64,000 bases of DNA, taken from NCBI RefSeq assembly GCF_008040165.1, contig NZ_VRUR01000001.1:122150-186149 (forward strand), read 5' to 3'. Below the pieces are notes generated by a model. That model made no database searches. It saw only the letters and a list, made by a program, of their open reading frames with translations, and had not been told where the DNA came from. Below, one piece after another: positions 62,499 to 64,000 of this stretch (position 1 is the stretch's first letter; every line of letters begins with the position of its first letter). The stretch comes from Flagellimonas hymeniacidonis (GTDB taxonomy: Bacteria; Bacteroidota; Bacteroidia; Flavobacteriales; Flavobacteriaceae). A program made the position numbers and the translations under genes.

Positions 62499-62625
62499 TA
62501 AATTATCAAGTTAATCTTAGTGCAATTTAGAAGGATTTTTAAAATCAGAATAGAAAAAAATCATCACTGGGCACAAGTTTTTAAAAACAACAGCATCTAA
62601 ACTTAAAAAGCATAACAATCATATT

Positions 62626-62925
62626 ATGAAGAATAGCACTTTAAAATTAGCAATCTCCATAGGAATTATTGGAATATTGACTTCTTGCAATTTAAAAGCC
62701 CAGCAGCGAGAAAGAAACTCTGATAGAAGAGAACCTCCATCATTTGAAGAACTTTTAGAAAAAATGGATAAAGATGAAGATGGAAAATTATCAAAGGCAG
62801 AAGTTAAAGGGCCTTTAAAAAATAATTTCGACAAAGTTGATTTGAACGAAGATGGATATATCAACGAAGAGGAATTTAAAAAAGCTCCTAAACCTAAAAG
62901 ACAAGGAGGTCCCAATAGAAATTAA
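62626..62925 (+). CDS. Secreted EF-hand calcium-binding protein
   Basis: 99 residues. The N-terminal hydrophobic signal may be a lipoprotein type (GIIGILTSC, Cys21). Two EF-hand loops are complete: residues 48-59 (DKDEDGKLSKAE) and 72-83 (DLNEDGYINEEE), both with Asp at positions 1, 3 and 5 equivalents (D, D/N, D) and Glu at 12. The C-terminus is basic and Pro/Gly-rich (KPKRQGGPNRN). First gene of a + strand unit with the YHYH lipoprotein 20 bases downstream. Confidence 0.85.
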   Translation: MKNSTLKLAISIGIIGILTSCNLKAQQRERNSDRREPPSFEELLEKMDKDEDGKLSKAEVKGPLKNNFDKVDLNEDGYINEEEFKKAPKPKRQGGPNRN

Positions 62926-62945
62926 TAATTAAAAAATATAGTAGT

Positions 62946-63713
62946 ATGAAAACGAATCCTATTTTAAGCTTAACTATACTATTTTCAATAGCAATATTCT
63001 CCTGTTCAAACGACGCCGATGGTACATTGACAGATGATGGCACCGGGATTGATACCAATGATACAGCATTAACTGAGTTGCCCGCAGCTTTTGCAGCTTT
63101 TAATACCGAAGCAACTGATATCTACTTATCTGATGGAGGTACCACGGTCACAATAGAGACTACCGGTCTACCAAATCACGAAACCGTTTATTGGGGCGAA
63201 GGTAATGACGGTTATATAGAAGAACCAGATGTAAGACTTACTCCATCAATTATAAGCAGCAATAATAATGCAACAACAATAACTGTTGATGCCGTTCCAG
63301 ATATAGATGGCAGTACCGTGCAGACAGAATTAGGAACAATAGGAATAGCCGTTAGTGGTTCTTCCTTGTTCAATGATCAAGAAGGTGGTGGTGCACTAGA
63401 TCAAGCAGCGGCAAGTTTAGATTGGACCGGAGCACATATAGGTCCGGGTGTATACCACTATCACCTAGAACCAGTTGCTTTCTCAAATGATGATGAAAAT
63501 TTAGTTGGAGTTTTATTGGACGGTGTATTTATTTATGGACGAAAGTGTAACTCAACAGGTACCTATCCAACAGATTTAGATTCTTCCGGTGGGCATACAT
63601 CTACTACCCAGTATACAGATGGCGAAGAGGAATACCACTATCATATCATTAACGAGATTTATTCAACAACCGGTTCTTATATTGTATTTGCGGGCCCTTA
63701 TCAAGGATACTAA
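62946..63713 (+). CDS. YHYH-domain lipoprotein
   Basis: 255 residues with a lipobox (FSIAIFSCSND, Cys20). It carries the YHYH family pattern: SLDWTGAHIGPGVYHYHLEP, LVGVLLDGVFIYGRKC, a second EEYHYHIINE, and ending AGPYQGY. Histidine clusters could bind metal; the family's function is unknown. The start of the next gene follows directly after its stop codon. Confidence 0.88.
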   Translation: MKTNPILSLTILFSIAIFSCSNDADGTLTDDGTGIDTNDTALTELPAAFAAFNTEATDIYLSDGGTTVTIETTGLPNHETVYWGEGNDGYIEEPDVRLTPSIISSNNNATTITVDAVPDIDGSTVQTELGTIGIAVSGSSLFNDQEGGGALDQAAASLDWTGAHIGPGVYHYHLEPVAFSNDDENLVGVLLDGVFIYGRKCNSTGTYPTDLDSSGGHTSTTQYTDGEEEYHYHIINEIYSTTGSYIVFAGPYQGY

Positions 63714-64000
63714 ATGAAGATAATTCCTAGCATACTTTTACTGTTGTTTGTTAGCTGTATTTTGAGTTGTGAGCATAATTCAGAACCAAAAAAGAATGGT
63801 GCCAGCGAAGAAAAGATTATAGCAAATGTTCAAGTTGCGAAGGATAGTCTTGTTCTAAATGGCAACGAGGGTAATTGGTATTACAAGAACCAACTTTTTA
63901 CTGGTTATGCGGTAAAATATCATATGAATGATTCGCTACAGCAAAAAGTTGGTTTTTATGAGGGTAAAAAAATGGGGGTTGCAAAAGTGTGGTTTCCAAA
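63714..64000 (+). CDS. YwqK/MORN-repeat lipoprotein, truncated by the window end
   Basis: About 95 residues are visible; no stop before base 64000. Starts at ATG 63714 immediately after the YHYH gene stop. Signal with lipobox (LFVSCILSCEHNS), then one and a half MORN-like units (GNWYYKNQLFTGYAVKYH, KVGFYEGKKMGVAKVWF). The group is often labelled YwqK-type antitoxin, but the lipoprotein signal and repeats point to a surface or periplasmic protein. Confidence 0.8.
   Translation, partial: MKIIPSILLLLFVSCILSCEHNSEPKKNGASEEKIIANVQVAKDSLVLNGNEGNWYYKNQLFTGYAVKYHMNDSLQQKVGFYEGKKMGVAKVWFP

Noticed and set aside
63714..64000. Toxin-antitoxin antitoxin (YwqK label)
   Set aside because: The visible protein is a lipoprotein with MORN-like repeats and has no toxin gene beside it in the visible sequence.
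1..64000. tRNA, rRNA, transposase, integrase or phage genes
   Set aside because: None was recognised while reading both strands; no mobile-element inverted repeats or target duplications were seen.

Overview
The window is a chromosomal segment of a member of the Flavobacteriaceae (Bacteroidota), probably marine; the genus cannot be fixed from the sequence alone. The evidence is low GC outside a few repeat tracts, promoters with the Bacteroidota -7 box TAnnTTTG, type IX secretion (T9SS) cargo with gliding-type C-termini, the T9SS proteins PorT and Plug, a primary sigma factor of only 287 residues, and a complete Na+-translocating NADH:quinone oxidoreductase (Nqr). No rRNA, tRNA, CRISPR array, prophage or insertion sequence was recognised.

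Layout. 1-6556 is a surface-protein locus: the end of a repeat-rich fibre-like protein, a collagen-like protein with about 175 Gly-X-Y triplets, a small companion, and two paralogous T9SS cargo proteins. 6639-12349 holds an M15 peptidase, an M48 peptidase, a 55-residue membrane protein, an ankyrin protein, gpmI, map and a methyltransferase. 12350-19867 (minus strand) is nqrABCDEF followed by a small unknown gene and apbE, whose product attaches FMN to NqrB and NqrC. 20019-28728 carries the T9SS Plug protein, a DUF3667 protein, apaG, pruA, an arylamine N-acetyltransferase, a GlxA-like AraC regulator, a secreted DJ-1/PfpI protein with a cysteine motif, a DUF1272 protein and rsmG. 28843-44820 is largely housekeeping: desaturase, aminotransferase, trkH-trkA, menG/ubiE, porT, a TrmH-type methyltransferase, tamL, fbaA, accD, rpsO and pnp. 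44980-52903 holds the primary sigma factor, an M8-like peptidase, rpe, a YpdA-like reductase and a five-gene minus-strand operon (LysE, DinB, NRDE, ATP-grasp, beta-barrel).

The most unusual region is 53022-60747: eight tightly packed minus-strand genes encoding three different Rieske-domain fusions (Rieske plus glutamate-synthase-like FMN domain, Rieske plus thiamine-diphosphate enzyme, ferric-reductase-like membrane domain plus Rieske), an NhaP-type antiporter, two small membrane proteins, a membrane-anchored Cys/His protein and an exported YHS protein. A Crp-like palindrome lies 49 bases before the first start codon. The packing implies one co-expressed redox system; its substrate and product cannot be read from the sequence. 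This is the best candidate for an undescribed system here.

The right end (61097-64000) has an ECF sigma factor with a putative membrane anti-sigma factor and a Spy-like protein on the minus strand, divergent from an EF-hand protein, a YHYH-domain lipoprotein and a truncated YwqK-type lipoprotein.
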